DNA from: a bacterium
Lineage (GTDB): Bacteria; Tectomicrobia; Entotheonellia; Entotheonellales; Entotheonellaceae
DNA: 9,384 bases
Direction of reading: 5' to 3'
Assembly (NCBI GenBank): GCA_027294925.1
Contig: JAPULM010000200.1
Coordinates: forward strand, 1 to 9,384
The notes under the pieces were generated by a model, which saw only the letters and a program-made list of their open reading frames with translations, was not told the DNA's origin and did not search any database. Each line of letters starts with the position of its first letter. Within the stretch, counting starts at the first letter, position 1. Below are positions 1-6,878 of the stretch, piece by piece. The translations under genes were made by a program, and so were the position numbers.

Positions 1-121
1 AGCAGTCGACAAACTGGCGTCCGCAGTCGTGGCAGAGATGATTCTGTTTGCCGTTGTGAATGTGACCGTTTTCCTTGAACTTGTCTGATTCACATCGAGG
101 GCACAGCTCTCTAATGGCCAT
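1..121 (-). CDS. InsA-like zinc-ribbon protein of an IS1-family element (partial, N-terminal 40 residues)
   Basis: This is the N-terminus of the first IS1 open reading frame, a DNA-binding protein that recognises the terminal inverted repeats and regulates transposition. The 40 visible residues start MAIRELCPRCES and contain two CxxC pairs (C7/C10 and C30/C33). These are separated by a basic stretch with NGKQ (23-26) and followed by CGRQF (33-37), which is the signature of the InsA zinc ribbon. The ATG at 121-119 is the first in frame and aligns with the usual InsA start. The frame is open to the window edge, so it is not known whether the rest of the transposase, including the DDE domain, is intact. 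No strong ribosome binding site is visible. Family assignment rests on motif recognition and is fairly secure. Confidence 0.75.
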   Translation of the reverse strand, partial: MAIRELCPRCESDKFKENGHIHNGKQNHLCHDCGRQFVDC

Positions 122-168
122 AATTTTCTGTTGACCTCAGATAGGTGGGTAAGCGTTTTGGGTCAACC
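1..168 (-). mobile_element. IS1-family insertion sequence, one end only
   Basis: The left edge of the window is inside an insertion sequence. The evidence is the InsA-like zinc-ribbon reading frame at 1-121 (-), plus a candidate terminus at about 168. Read on the minus strand, the sequence begins GGTTGACCC at 168 and the InsA ATG follows 47 nt later. IS1-family elements begin with GG and have insA about 50 nt from the end, so the geometry fits. A 7-bp inverted repeat (GTTGACC at 130-136, GGTCAAC at 161-167) lies inside this end and could be part of the transposase or InsA binding region. The opposite end and the target duplication lie outside the window, so the exact boundary is inferred. The element sits 36 bp beyond the stop of the monooxygenase gene and does not interrupt it. 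Confidence 0.6.
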
Positions 169-204
169 ATAGCATGGAATGGATTGGCGAGCATTACATG
201 GAGT

Positions 205-1362
205 TCACTGCCGAAACGCCGGCATGACTTCCGTGGCAAAGCGCTCTATTTGTTCCAGGATGACGGACTGCGGCGTCCCCACTGACAGCGTGGTGATGAT
301 GCGTTTAAGACCAGGATAACGTTTTTCAATCGCCTTCAGATCTGTGATAATTTGCTCCGCCGTGCCGCACAGGACGCCACCCGCATCAATGGCGTTTTCA
401 ATCGTTGGCAGGCCAGCTGTTGGTGCTTTCTTGGGGTCCGCCATGTCTTCAATTTGCTGATCCGTGATTGCCCGGACGAGACGTAAGGGGGCAAATATCT
501 TCAGGTTCTCTTGGTAGAATTTGCCCGCTTCTTTGATGCCCTGCTCGCGGGAACTCGAAATGTAGAATTGATAGCCAAAGGCGAGATCCTCGCCCAGCTC
601 AAGCTGCCGGCCGAAGCGAGCTTGCGTCTCTTGCCAGGCCTCGACAACACTATGCACGGCACCGCCTTCGGCCGATCCCCCTCCGATCACACCCTTAATA
701 TGGTGTTTCGCCATAAAATCCAAGGCGCGCTGCGAAGCACTCTGAATCGGTTGCCAACACTCAACGTCGTGCAACGGCCGAGGCACCACGCTGAGCTCCT
801 TTAGCTGATAGCCCCGGTAGGGAACCTGTGCCGGGATGGTGTAATGCTGGCCGTGGTGTGAGAACGTTTCCTCTCGCATGGCTTTGAGGATAAGCTCGAC
901 TTGCTCTTCAAAAAGCGCCCGGTTGGCTGGCTGATCGAGCAGGGGTGAACCAAAGGTCTCGACTTCCCGCGTGTGATAGCCGCGCCCAACGCCAAAGATG
1001 ACGCGTCCGCCAGTGAGAATATCTACCGTGGCAAAATCCTCGGCCAGCCGCAAGGGATGCCACATTGGCGTGACGTTAAAGCCGCAGCCGAAACGCAGCT
1101 TCTCCGTCAGGTGAGCCAGATGCAAAGCCAGCATGATCACATTCGGAATGCACTCATACCCTTCAGGTTGGAAGTGATGTTCGGCCATCCAAAACGTATT
1201 AAATCCCAGACGGTCCATCGCTTTGGCAATGGCCTCTGCCTTGGGAAAAACGGTGGCCAGCTGCTCGTTGCCAAACCAACGGTCGTTGACCGGCGTTCCC
1301 TCGTAACCGACATTCTCCATGTCGATATGTCCGGCGTACGAGCTATCAAATGTGGTGAGCAT
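205..1362 (-). CDS. Luciferase-like flavin-dependent monooxygenase (LLM class oxidoreductase)
   Basis: This is a 385-aa cytoplasmic TIM-barrel enzyme of the bacterial luciferase-like superfamily. Members use reduced FMN or F420 with oxygen to oxidise aldehydes, alkanes, sulfonates and other small organics. Family features seen are FWMAEHHF (57-64), the conserved run HPLRLAEDFATVDILTGGR (102-120) followed by FGVGRGY (123-129), and a C-terminal segment ending EVMPAFRQ. Length is normal for the family. The frame stays open upstream to 1413, but the internal ATG at 1362 is preferred. It has AGGAG 7 nt upstream, and the 17 extra residues are atypical for the family N-terminus. The gene is monocistronic here, with the IS end downstream and a gene-free region upstream. 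Cofactor (FMN versus F420) and substrate cannot be told from sequence. No flavin reductase partner is nearby, so reduced flavin must come from elsewhere in the genome. Confidence 0.9.
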   Translation of the reverse strand: MLTTFDSSYAGHIDMENVGYEGTPVNDRWFGNEQLATVFPKAEAIAKAMDRLGFNTFWMAEHHFQPEGYECIPNVIMLALHLAHLTEKLRFGCGFNVTPMWHPLRLAEDFATVDILTGGRVIFGVGRGYHTREVETFGSPLLDQPANRALFEEQVELILKAMREETFSHHGQHYTIPAQVPYRGYQLKELSVVPRPLHDVECWQPIQSASQRALDFMAKHHIKGVIGGGSAEGGAVHSVVEAWQETQARFGRQLELGEDLAFGYQFYISSSREQGIKEAGKFYQENLKIFAPLRLVRAITDQQIEDMADPKKAPTAGLPTIENAIDAGGVLCGTAEQIITDLKAIEKRYPGLKRIITTLSVGTPQSVILEQIERFATEVMPAFRQ

Positions 1363-1369
1363 GCCAATT

Positions 1370-1374
1370 CTCCT
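1370..1374 (-). promoter_or_regulatory. Ribosome binding site deciding the monooxygenase start
   Basis: On the minus strand AGGAG occurs 7 nt before the ATG at 1362-1360. This is ideal spacing and places the start 51 nt inside the longest open frame. Confidence 0.8.
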
Positions 1375-1524
1375 ATCAATCCAAAGTGTCCCGGTGAGCT
1401 GTTTGTAATACAACTAGAGTACTTTTTCGCAGCCGCCGACGCAAGAACGAAGGGTCATTTTAATTGCTCCCTTGATGCGGTTTCCATGGCACAACATGCG
1501 GCTATTGTGCGGCGGAAATACCAG

Positions 1525-1553
1525 TGGACGAGCGTAAAAATGTGCTTTATAGT
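1525..1553 (+). promoter_or_regulatory. Sigma70-type promoter, rightward
   Basis: A -35 TGGACG (1525-1530, 4 of 6 consensus) is separated by 17 nt from a -10 TATAGT (1548-1553, 5 of 6). Transcription would start near 1560 and run into the 59-aa gene at 1718, leaving a long untranslated leader of about 158 nt. This is a pattern match only. Confidence 0.45.
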
Positions 1554-1703
1554 ACCGCTTCGTACACCATTCATTGCATCGCTACACACCTGGCATGACG
1601 ACCGGAGACGGATGGACGCCATCATGATTTCATCGCGTTGCTGGGGTCCTCACGCCGGGATGCCAGGCAGAGGTGAGACGAGGGGCGGTCAAGGGACTTG
1701 TAC

Positions 1704-1710
1704 AGGGGAG
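1704..1710 (+). promoter_or_regulatory. Ribosome binding site of the 59-aa gene
   Basis: AGGGGAG ends 7 nt before the ATG at 1718. It rules out the in-frame ATG at 1712, which is 1 nt away, and the ATG at 1673. Confidence 0.65.
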
Positions 1711-1717
1711 AATGATC

Positions 1718-1897
1718 ATGCCGGAAGTGAAATTTTATCGCAACAAAATGACGGGGGCTAAGTCACAGCCGCATCGGATTGGTTACACGGACGACGGACG
1801 CGGTATCTATATGGCGCTGGAGGGTTGGGAGCCGCTGGATGAGGACGAAACGCCTATTGAAGTAGAAGCGGATGATGAGGGCAGGTGGATTATTTAA
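1718..1897 (+). CDS. Small acidic protein of unknown function (59 aa)
   Basis: I do not recognise this protein. It is soluble, with no signal peptide or membrane segment. It begins MPEVKFYRNKMTG, has a basic N-terminal third, and ends in an acidic region rich in D and E (about residues 38-55) finishing GRWII. A short KFYRNK-TG opening followed by a GYTDDGRGIYMAL segment (22-34) could form a small beta-hairpin domain. The ATG at 1718 is chosen because AGGGGAG (1704-1710) lies exactly 7 nt upstream. The neighbouring in-frame ATG at 1712 is too close to it, and longer starts lack a binding site. The well-placed binding site, the upstream promoter and the balanced composition argue for a real gene. 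It is alone on its strand, and the next gene to the right is the convergent toxin remnant. Confidence 0.6.
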   Translation: MPEVKFYRNKMTGAKSQPHRIGYTDDGRGIYMALEGWEPLDEDETPIEVEADDEGRWII

Positions 1898-2154
1898 TGT
1901 CCCATGGCTCATTGCGACTTACGAAGTTGAGCGGTACGGCGCAGGTTGAAGGTGTAGGTCATGCCACCGTCTGTTGGTTCGGGCGCCTGAAGCCATACAT
2001 GGCTATTCCTCCATGCACTCGGATATTGTATCGCCCATTATGGCGGAGACAGATTAAAATAATACCGTTTTATAGTCAAGCAGTAGCCCATCCAATCTGT
2101 GATGAGCCACCACACCGGTTGACCGTCTCTTGCATCTATCCTGACGCAATGGCA
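1898..2154. other. Stretch without a recognisable intact gene
   Basis: It lies between the stop of the 59-aa gene and the stop of the truncated toxin. The right-hand end (about 2144-2154) may be the frameshifted continuation of the PIN toxin. The rest (1898-2143) shows no gene, no clear promoter and no strong hairpin followed by a T-run. Plus-strand frames here lack a ribosome binding site and protein-like composition. It may hold decayed toxin sequence. Confidence 0.4.
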
Positions 2155-2433
2155 TCATCGGGAGAGAATGTGACACGACATGCGGAAGGTAAACGTCAAT
2201 AGGATAACCCAGTGGGCGGCTGTCTGGCTGAGCCTTGCTCGACGCTCAGCCGCCTGAGCTTCGGAAATTTGGTGCGTACTGAAGGCACGAATGAGAACCT
2301 GATTACACTCAATCAGGGTCAACTCCGAAGCAATGATGAGTTCTGATGCTGCCAATGCTTGACGCACAGCATGTCCGTCTGTTTCGCCAAGCAACCAGGC
2401 CAAGACGGCACTCGATTCGGCGTATACGTTCAC
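2155..2433 (-). pseudogene. PIN-domain toxin (VapC-like), truncated by a probable frameshift
   Basis: The N-terminal two-thirds look like a PIN-domain endoribonuclease toxin of the kind paired with Phd/VapB antitoxins. It starts MNVYAESSAVLAWLLGE, where E6 lies at the usual first acidic position. It continues with IIASELTLIECNQVLIRA (33-50), where E43 matches the conserved central acidic residue. The open frame stops at 92 residues, whereas such toxins are usually about 130-140. It lacks the C-terminal segment carrying the remaining catalytic acid and the DA-H-A type motif. After HWVIL (78-82) the frame becomes unlike the family, while the -1 frame (2203-2144) reads PID then SLPMMPLR, resembling the expected continuation. 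The start is GTG, overlapping the antitoxin stop in a GTGA, so translation would be coupled. The product is probably inactive, although a short protein could still be made. Confidence 0.7.
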
Positions 2434-2720
2434 CCCTCAGCCCGTTCCTCGTCGAGAAGCCGTTCGGCAACCCCAGCCGGCAATACAGCCGGTTGGGCTG
2501 GATAGAGATCGGCACAATTCGGTGCACCGAGTTTCGCTTCGCCATGCCTGGCCAACTCATACAGCCTGGGATAGGGACTCTGCAAATCGGTCTGATCTGG
2601 CGGACGGAGTTCCGCCACAACTGTCCCACGGTCTGTAATCCGTATCGTCTCGCCACTGCGGACGAGACGGATGTATGCACTGAGGTGCGTTTTGAGTTCG
2701 CGAATGCCAGTCGTTTTCAT
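2430..2720 (-). CDS. Phd/YefM (VapB-like) antitoxin
   Basis: This 96-aa protein is a type II antitoxin. Its N-terminal fold binds operator DNA and its C-terminal tail wraps the toxin. The opening MKTTGIRELKTHLSAYIR, followed by SGETIRITDRGTVVAELRP (22-40), is the classic prevent-host-death pattern. The C-terminal half (about 41-96), with YPRLYELARHG and LGAPN, matches the toxin-binding tail of antitoxins paired with PIN toxins. The protein seems complete. It is the first gene of the operon and overlaps the toxin start by 4 nt. An 8-bp inverted repeat 7 nt upstream of its ATG is a likely site of autorepression. No strong ribosome binding site is seen, because that space is occupied by the repeat. 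With the toxin apparently broken, the antitoxin may persist as an orphan regulator or as immunity against related toxins. Confidence 0.85.
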   Translation of the reverse strand: MKTTGIRELKTHLSAYIRLVRSGETIRITDRGTVVAELRPPDQTDLQSPYPRLYELARHGEAKLGAPNCADLYPAQPAVLPAGVAERLLDEERAEG

Positions 2721-2727
2721 GTCGGTC

Positions 2728-2749
2728 TTGTAGTCTCAGGTGACTACAA
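2728..2749. promoter_or_regulatory. Inverted repeat, probable antitoxin operator
   Basis: A perfect 8-bp inverted repeat (TTGTAGTC / GACTACAA) with a 6-nt spacer lies immediately upstream of the antitoxin ATG (2720-2718, -). Phd/VapB antitoxins repress their own operons by binding such palindromes, so this is the best operator candidate. A second, shorter repeat with the same 6-nt spacer (GAACG 2760-2764 / CGTTC 2771-2775) lies next to it. No -35/-10 pair on the minus strand was convincing. Binding is inferred. Confidence 0.55.
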
Positions 2750-2793
2750 TATCAAGCGTGAACGAGCAAACGTTCCATATGTGCCTTACCTGC

Positions 2794-2822
2794 TTGATTT
2801 CGTTCGTCTCCCTCCCTACAAT
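2794..2822 (+). promoter_or_regulatory. Sigma70-type promoter of hyuA-hyuB
   Basis: A -35 TTGATT (2794-2799, 4 of 6) and a -10 TACAAT (2817-2822, 5 of 6) are separated by exactly 17 nt. Transcription would start near 2829, leaving a leader of about 54 nt before the hyuA ATG. The promoter is about 45 bp from the antitoxin operator, in the shared divergent region. Confidence 0.6.
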
Positions 2823-2882
2823 GCATGATGAGCTTTTGGCTTCATTCTTAACACCTCTTGTTGCTAAGGAACAATTCTTCGT

Positions 2883-4991
2883 ATGGCCGGTATCAGGATA
2901 GGCATCGACGTTGGCGGCACGTTTACGGATATTGTATTTCTCACCCCCGATGACAGGGTACTGACGCGCAAAATTCTATCCACCCCCGATGACTACAGTC
3001 GTAGTATTCGCAGCGGATTACAAGACATTTTTACACAATCCGACCTGGCGCCGACAGCGGTAAGTGAGGTCATGCACGGCACCACGGTGGCGACCAACGC
3101 CATTCTCGAAGGTAAGGGCGCCAAGACCGGCCTGATCACCACCAAGGGCTTTCGAGATGTGCTGGAAATTCGCCGCATGCGCACGAATCGCCTCTACGAT
3201 ATCTATTGGGAAAAGCCTGCTCCCCTGGTACCGCGTCGCTTGCGGCGGGAGGTGACCGAGCGGGTCGATTATCGTGGTGAGGTGTTGCAAACGTTGGACG
3301 TCGAAGCAGCACGCCGGGAAGTCGAGTGGCTGGTGGCGGAGGGCGTCGTGTCGATCGCGGTCTGTTTTCTACACGCTTATGCCAATCCCGCTCATGAGCA
3401 GCAGGTGGAACGGCTCCTGCAAGAAATCGCACCGCAGGTGTATGTGTCGATATCGAGCCGCGTCCTACCGGAACTAAAGGAATATGAGCGCACCAGTACA
3501 ACGGTAATCAATGCCTATATTCGACCGGTGGTTGAGGGCTATTTGCAGTCTCTCGAAGGGCACCTGAAAACACTCGGTATTGCGTCACCGTTATTGATCA
3601 TGCAATCCAACGGCGGTCTGATGCCATCTGCCACGGCGCGTGAGATACCGATGCATATCATCGAGTCAGGTCCTGCGGCGGGCGTCACTGGAGCGTTGGA
3701 GGTGACCCGTCGCCTGGGCATATCCAACATCATGACGTTGGATATTGGCGGCACCACAGCCAAAGCCTCACTGATTGAGGACGGTCAGCTGACGCGCTCA
3801 CCGGAGTACGAAGTCGGCGGCGGCATGAACATTGGCCATCGTCTGCTCAAGGGTGGTGGCTATTTGCTGCGCGTACCGGCGGTGGATATCGCCGAGGTGG
3901 GCGCTGGCGGTGGCAGTATCGCCTCGATCGACCGCGGCGGTTCGCTACAGATCGGCCCGCAGAGCGCCGGCGCCGATCCCGGACCGGCATGCTACAACCT
4001 CGGGGGCGAGGCGCCGACGTTGACCGACGCCAACGTGGTGTTGGGTTATCTCAATCCGCATACCCTGGCCGGTGGTACCCTCAGCCTCGATGCGGATAAA
4101 GCCCGGCAAGCGATTGAGACCCAGATCGCAGCACCATTGACCATGCAGCTGGTGGATGCGGCCTGGGCCATTCATCGTCTGGCCGATGCCAGCATGGTGC
4201 GGGCGCTACGCGCCGTCTCTACCGAACGCGGCCGCGATGCACGCCATTTCGCCCTGTTTGCCTTTGGCGGCAAGGGACCGGTGCACGCCCTCGGCATTGC
4301 CGAGGCGCTCGATATGAGCCGGGTGGTCATTCCCCCGGCACCCGGCCTGTTCAGCTCGCTGGCCCTGTTGTTTTCCGACGTGGAACACCACTTTGTGCAG
4401 AGCTATTTCAACCCTTCCGGCGACATTGATTTGGCACAACTGGGACAGCTGCTGGGCCGCTTGGAACAACAAGGGCGTCAGACGCTGGCGGCAGAAGGCT
4501 ACACAGATGCACAGACACAACTGGAACCATATGCCGATTTGCGCTATGCCGGACAGAATTCCGAACTAACCATTCCAATCGAATCGGATCTGTCAACCCC
4601 AGAGGGTCTGAGCCGTCTACAAGAGGCGTTCGCCGTGGAGCACAACAGGACTTACGGGTATCGCTCTGACGAAGAGCCCATTCAACTGATGAGCCTGCGT
4701 CTGCTGGCTCGGGGTCTTACCGATGACGTACGGGTTCCCGAGCGTCTTTCACTGGTGTCAAACGCGACGGCCACCAGTGACCGGCAAGCAACATCTCGGC
4801 AGGCGTATTTTGGGCCGCAACACGGTTGGCTGGCAACGCCGTTACGGGTGACGCGGCAAGACCTCGCCCACGGTACGCATGAGGGACCGTTGATTATCGA
4901 GGAATACGATGCCACTACGGTTATTCTGCCGGGCTGGCGGGCGTCTCTGGATGACTGGAGTAATCTGATCATCGATCGGGTATTCGATTAG
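2883..4991 (+). CDS. hyuA: ATP-dependent hydantoinase / oxoprolinase subunit A
   Basis: This is the ATP-using subunit of the N-methylhydantoinase / 5-oxoprolinase / acetone carboxylase superfamily. It is expected to phosphorylate the substrate carbonyl so that the partner can complete ring opening or carboxylation. At 702 aa it is full length. The ASKHA-type nucleotide fold shows GIDVGGTFTDI (7-17), HGTTVATNAILE (65-76) and the second phosphate loop LDIGGTTAK (286-294). Other conserved segments are ELKEYERTSTTVINAYIRP (197-215), QSNGG (241-245), ESGPAAGV (261-268), GAGGGSIASID (340-350), SAGADPGPACY (361-371), FGGKGPVHAL (461-470) and LFSSLALLFSDVEHHF (489-504). The C-terminal domain has RYAGQNSEL (554-562) and GPLIIEEYDATTVILPGW (668-685). 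AAGGA lies 12 nt before the ATG, a slightly long spacing. hyuB follows after 28 nt. No motif is missing. The substrate cannot be assigned. Confidence 0.93.
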   Translation: MAGIRIGIDVGGTFTDIVFLTPDDRVLTRKILSTPDDYSRSIRSGLQDIFTQSDLAPTAVSEVMHGTTVATNAILEGKGAKTGLITTKGFRDVLEIRRMRTNRLYDIYWEKPAPLVPRRLRREVTERVDYRGEVLQTLDVEAARREVEWLVAEGVVSIAVCFLHAYANPAHEQQVERLLQEIAPQVYVSISSRVLPELKEYERTSTTVINAYIRPVVEGYLQSLEGHLKTLGIASPLLIMQSNGGLMPSATAREIPMHIIESGPAAGVTGALEVTRRLGISNIMTLDIGGTTAKASLIEDGQLTRSPEYEVGGGMNIGHRLLKGGGYLLRVPAVDIAEVGAGGGSIASIDRGGSLQIGPQSAGADPGPACYNLGGEAPTLTDANVVLGYLNPHTLAGGTLSLDADKARQAIETQIAAPLTMQLVDAAWAIHRLADASMVRALRAVSTERGRDARHFALFAFGGKGPVHALGIAEALDMSRVVIPPAPGLFSSLALLFSDVEHHFVQSYFNPSGDIDLAQLGQLLGRLEQQGRQTLAAEGYTDAQTQLEPYADLRYAGQNSELTIPIESDLSTPEGLSRLQEAFAVEHNRTYGYRSDEEPIQLMSLRLLARGLTDDVRVPERLSLVSNATATSDRQATSRQAYFGPQHGWLATPLRVTRQDLAHGTHEGPLIIEEYDATTVILPGWRASLDDWSNLIIDRVFD

Positions 4992-5019
4992 TAAGGTTAA
5001 GTACGGAAGAAGGAAAAAG

Positions 5020-6780
5020 ATGGTGCAAGTTGCAACACAGCGGGACCCGTTAGCTTTTGAATTAATCAAAAATGCGCTGGCCGGTATTGCTGACGGTATG
5101 GCGGTAACCGTCGTCCGCACAGCGCGATCGTTCGTGGTTAAACAGAGCATGGATTTCTCCACCGCCCTGTGCGACGCCAATGGCGAGTTAACGGCACAGG
5201 GCCTGTGCGTGCCGCTGCACCTCGGCGCCATGCCGCCAGCCCTGCGGGGCGTGATGGACCGTTACCAAGGGCGTTTCGAACCCGGCGATATTTATATCAT
5301 CAACGATCCCTACTCAGGCGGTAGTCATCTGCCCGACATCTTTCTGTTTAAACCCGTTTTCGTTGAGCAAACACTCGCCACCTTTGCCTGTGTCATCGCC
5401 CATCAAACCGATATTGGCGGCCGTGTCAGCGGTGGCAATGCGTGCGACAACACCGAGATCTATCAAGAAGGCTTACGCATTCCGCCACTCAAATTGTTCG
5501 AACGCGGTGTGCCCAATGAGGCGATCTTCGCCCTGCTGGAAAAGAACGTGCGGGTGCCGGATAAGGTATTGGGCGACGTGCGGGCGCAGATTGCAGCGCT
5601 GCACATGGGGGAACGCGACTTTTTACAGCTGGTGCAGGAATATGGCCTGCAAGACCTGCAGGGCTACATACGCGATCTGTTAGATTATACCGAGCGCTTT
5701 ACCCGCTCTGAGATCGAGGCTCTGCCGGACGGCGAATACAACTTTACCGAATATATCGACGACGACGGCATCGATCCCGGCCCGATTCGTATTGAGCTTG
5801 CCCTCACCATTCAGGGTGATACCATTAGCGCCGACTTTACCGGCACCTCGCCGCAGTGCAAAGGGTCTATCCAACCCAATCTACCGGCCACCAAGGCTAT
5901 GGTGTATGCCGCCATTCGTTGTGTTCTCGATCCCGCCATTCCCAATTGCGGCGGCTATTTTCGCCCTATCCAGGTGATTGCCCCAGAAGGCAGCTTCGTT
6001 AACCCGGTGCATCCGGCCGCGGTGGCGGCGCGTGCCCTGGGCGCCCGGCGCGTGGCGCAAGCGGTGTTCGGCGCTCTGACCAAAGCCCTACCCGGCAAAA
6101 TTTTCGCGGCATGGGGCGGCGGTGAATTTGGTATCAGCATTGGCGGCTACTATGCCAACCGTAAACCTTTCGTGCATCTGGAATTTCACAATGACGCCAG
6201 CTGGGGTGGTGGTCCCCACAAAGATGGACTCGATGGACATCCCGGCCCCATGTCAAACTTAGCCAACCAACCGATCGAACTCCTGGAAGCCGAGCAGCCC
6301 ATCCGCATCGATCAATACGGTTTTGTACCCGATACCGGCGGAGCCGGCAAATACCGCGGCGGACTGGCTACGGTGCGGGATTTTCGCCTGTTGGAAGAAG
6401 CAACATTGCAAATTCGCTCCGATCGCCGCAAACATCTACCCTACGGATTGTATGGGGGAAAACCGGGCACACCGGCCGCCGGCATTCTGAATCCAGATAC
6501 GGAAAACAAAGCAATGCCGTCAAAGTTTCTCATGACGGCGCAACCAAATGACGTTTTTCGTATGATCCTGGCCGGTGCGGGCGGTTATGGGAACCCGCTT
6601 GAACGTGACCCGGAGCGTGTGGCCGAGGATGTGCGGGAAGAAAAGCTCACCATCGACTATGTACGGCGTGAATACGGCGTGGTTATCGACGCTCAGACGC
6701 TAGAGGTAGACGATACCGCGACCAGAGCCTTGCGGCAGCATCTGGCAGAGACATCTCAGCAAAGCGCCAATGAGTCGTAA
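5020..6780 (+). CDS. hyuB: ATP-dependent hydantoinase / oxoprolinase subunit B
   Basis: This is the second subunit of the HyuA-HyuB enzyme, 586 aa and full length, and cytoplasmic. Family signatures are NDPYSGGSHLPDI (95-107), HQTDIGG (128-134), YQEGLRIPPLKLFERG (148-163), DFTGTSPQCKGSIQPN (272-287), FVNPVHPAAVAAR (326-338), GGAGKYRGGLA (440-450) and the C-terminal GAGGYGNPLERDPE (519-532). H103, D106 and H128 have the same spacing (3 and 25 residues) as the manganese ligands I recall for the acetone carboxylase alpha subunit, so a metal site is likely. The start has AAGGA (5010-5014) 5 nt upstream. It is co-transcribed with hyuA. No gamma (zinc) subunit of acetone carboxylase follows, which favours a hydantoinase, oxoprolinase or lactamase-like reaction over ketone carboxylation. 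The specific substrate remains unknown. Confidence 0.93.
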   Translation: MVQVATQRDPLAFELIKNALAGIADGMAVTVVRTARSFVVKQSMDFSTALCDANGELTAQGLCVPLHLGAMPPALRGVMDRYQGRFEPGDIYIINDPYSGGSHLPDIFLFKPVFVEQTLATFACVIAHQTDIGGRVSGGNACDNTEIYQEGLRIPPLKLFERGVPNEAIFALLEKNVRVPDKVLGDVRAQIAALHMGERDFLQLVQEYGLQDLQGYIRDLLDYTERFTRSEIEALPDGEYNFTEYIDDDGIDPGPIRIELALTIQGDTISADFTGTSPQCKGSIQPNLPATKAMVYAAIRCVLDPAIPNCGGYFRPIQVIAPEGSFVNPVHPAAVAARALGARRVAQAVFGALTKALPGKIFAAWGGGEFGISIGGYYANRKPFVHLEFHNDASWGGGPHKDGLDGHPGPMSNLANQPIELLEAEQPIRIDQYGFVPDTGGAGKYRGGLATVRDFRLLEEATLQIRSDRRKHLPYGLYGGKPGTPAAGILNPDTENKAMPSKFLMTAQPNDVFRMILAGAGGYGNPLERDPERVAEDVREEKLTIDYVRREYGVVIDAQTLEVDDTATRALRQHLAETSQQSANES

Positions 6781-6809
6781 ACACGTTCGTGTCTAGGTGA
6801 AGAACGTGT
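6781..6809. terminator. Hairpin between convergent genes, weak terminator candidate
   Basis: A perfect 8-bp inverted repeat (ACACGTTC 6781-6788 / GAACGTGT 6802-6809, 13-nt loop) begins at the base after the hyuB stop. It is not followed by a clear T-run in either direction (CAAAAGTTTA on the right). It may therefore be a weak terminator, a 3' stabilising hairpin or a protein site. A smaller alternative hairpin (ACAC GTTC GTGT, 6781-6792) competes with it. Confidence 0.35.
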
Positions 6810-6878
6810 CCAAAAGTTTAGAGTCAGCAGGATCTTTATTTATTGGGCGTCATCCATACGGGGTTTTAAGGCACGCAC

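Larger units (their letters stand above)
1363..1717. other. Gene-free region between divergent genes
   Basis: This 355-bp stretch separates the monooxygenase start (-) from the 59-aa gene (+). I see no convincing coding sequence: the only long frame crossing it on the plus strand is the antisense shadow of the monooxygenase. It contains the monooxygenase leader and ribosome binding site, a 6-bp inverted repeat (GCACAA 1489-1494 / TTGTGC 1505-1510) and a good rightward promoter (1525-1553). It also holds the roughly 160-nt leader of the small gene. No clear promoter for the monooxygenase was found. The best -10-like hexamer on the minus strand is TATTAC (1410-1405), with no -35 at proper distance. 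Confidence 0.5.

Noticed and set aside
973..1761. Long plus-strand open frame (262 aa)
   Set aside because: It is mostly the antisense of the monooxygenase gene and has no ribosome binding site. Its sequence is not protein-like.
2117..2124. GGTTGACC, also present at the IS end near 161-168
   Set aside because: Only 8 bp are shared and the flanking sequence differs, so it is most likely coincidence and not a second IS end.
1885..2202. Plus-strand open frame of 105 aa after the small gene
   Set aside because: It overlaps the 59-aa gene and the toxin remnant, lacks a ribosome binding site, and resembles no family.
2346..2828. Plus-strand open frame of 160 aa across the toxin-antitoxin region
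   Set aside because: It is antisense to the clearly recognised antitoxin and toxin. Its Arg-rich sequence is typical of a shadow frame.
5363..5683. Plus-strand frame of 106 aa inside hyuB
   Set aside because: It is an alternative frame of a gene with intact family motifs throughout, and its Cys/Arg-rich composition is typical of a shadow.
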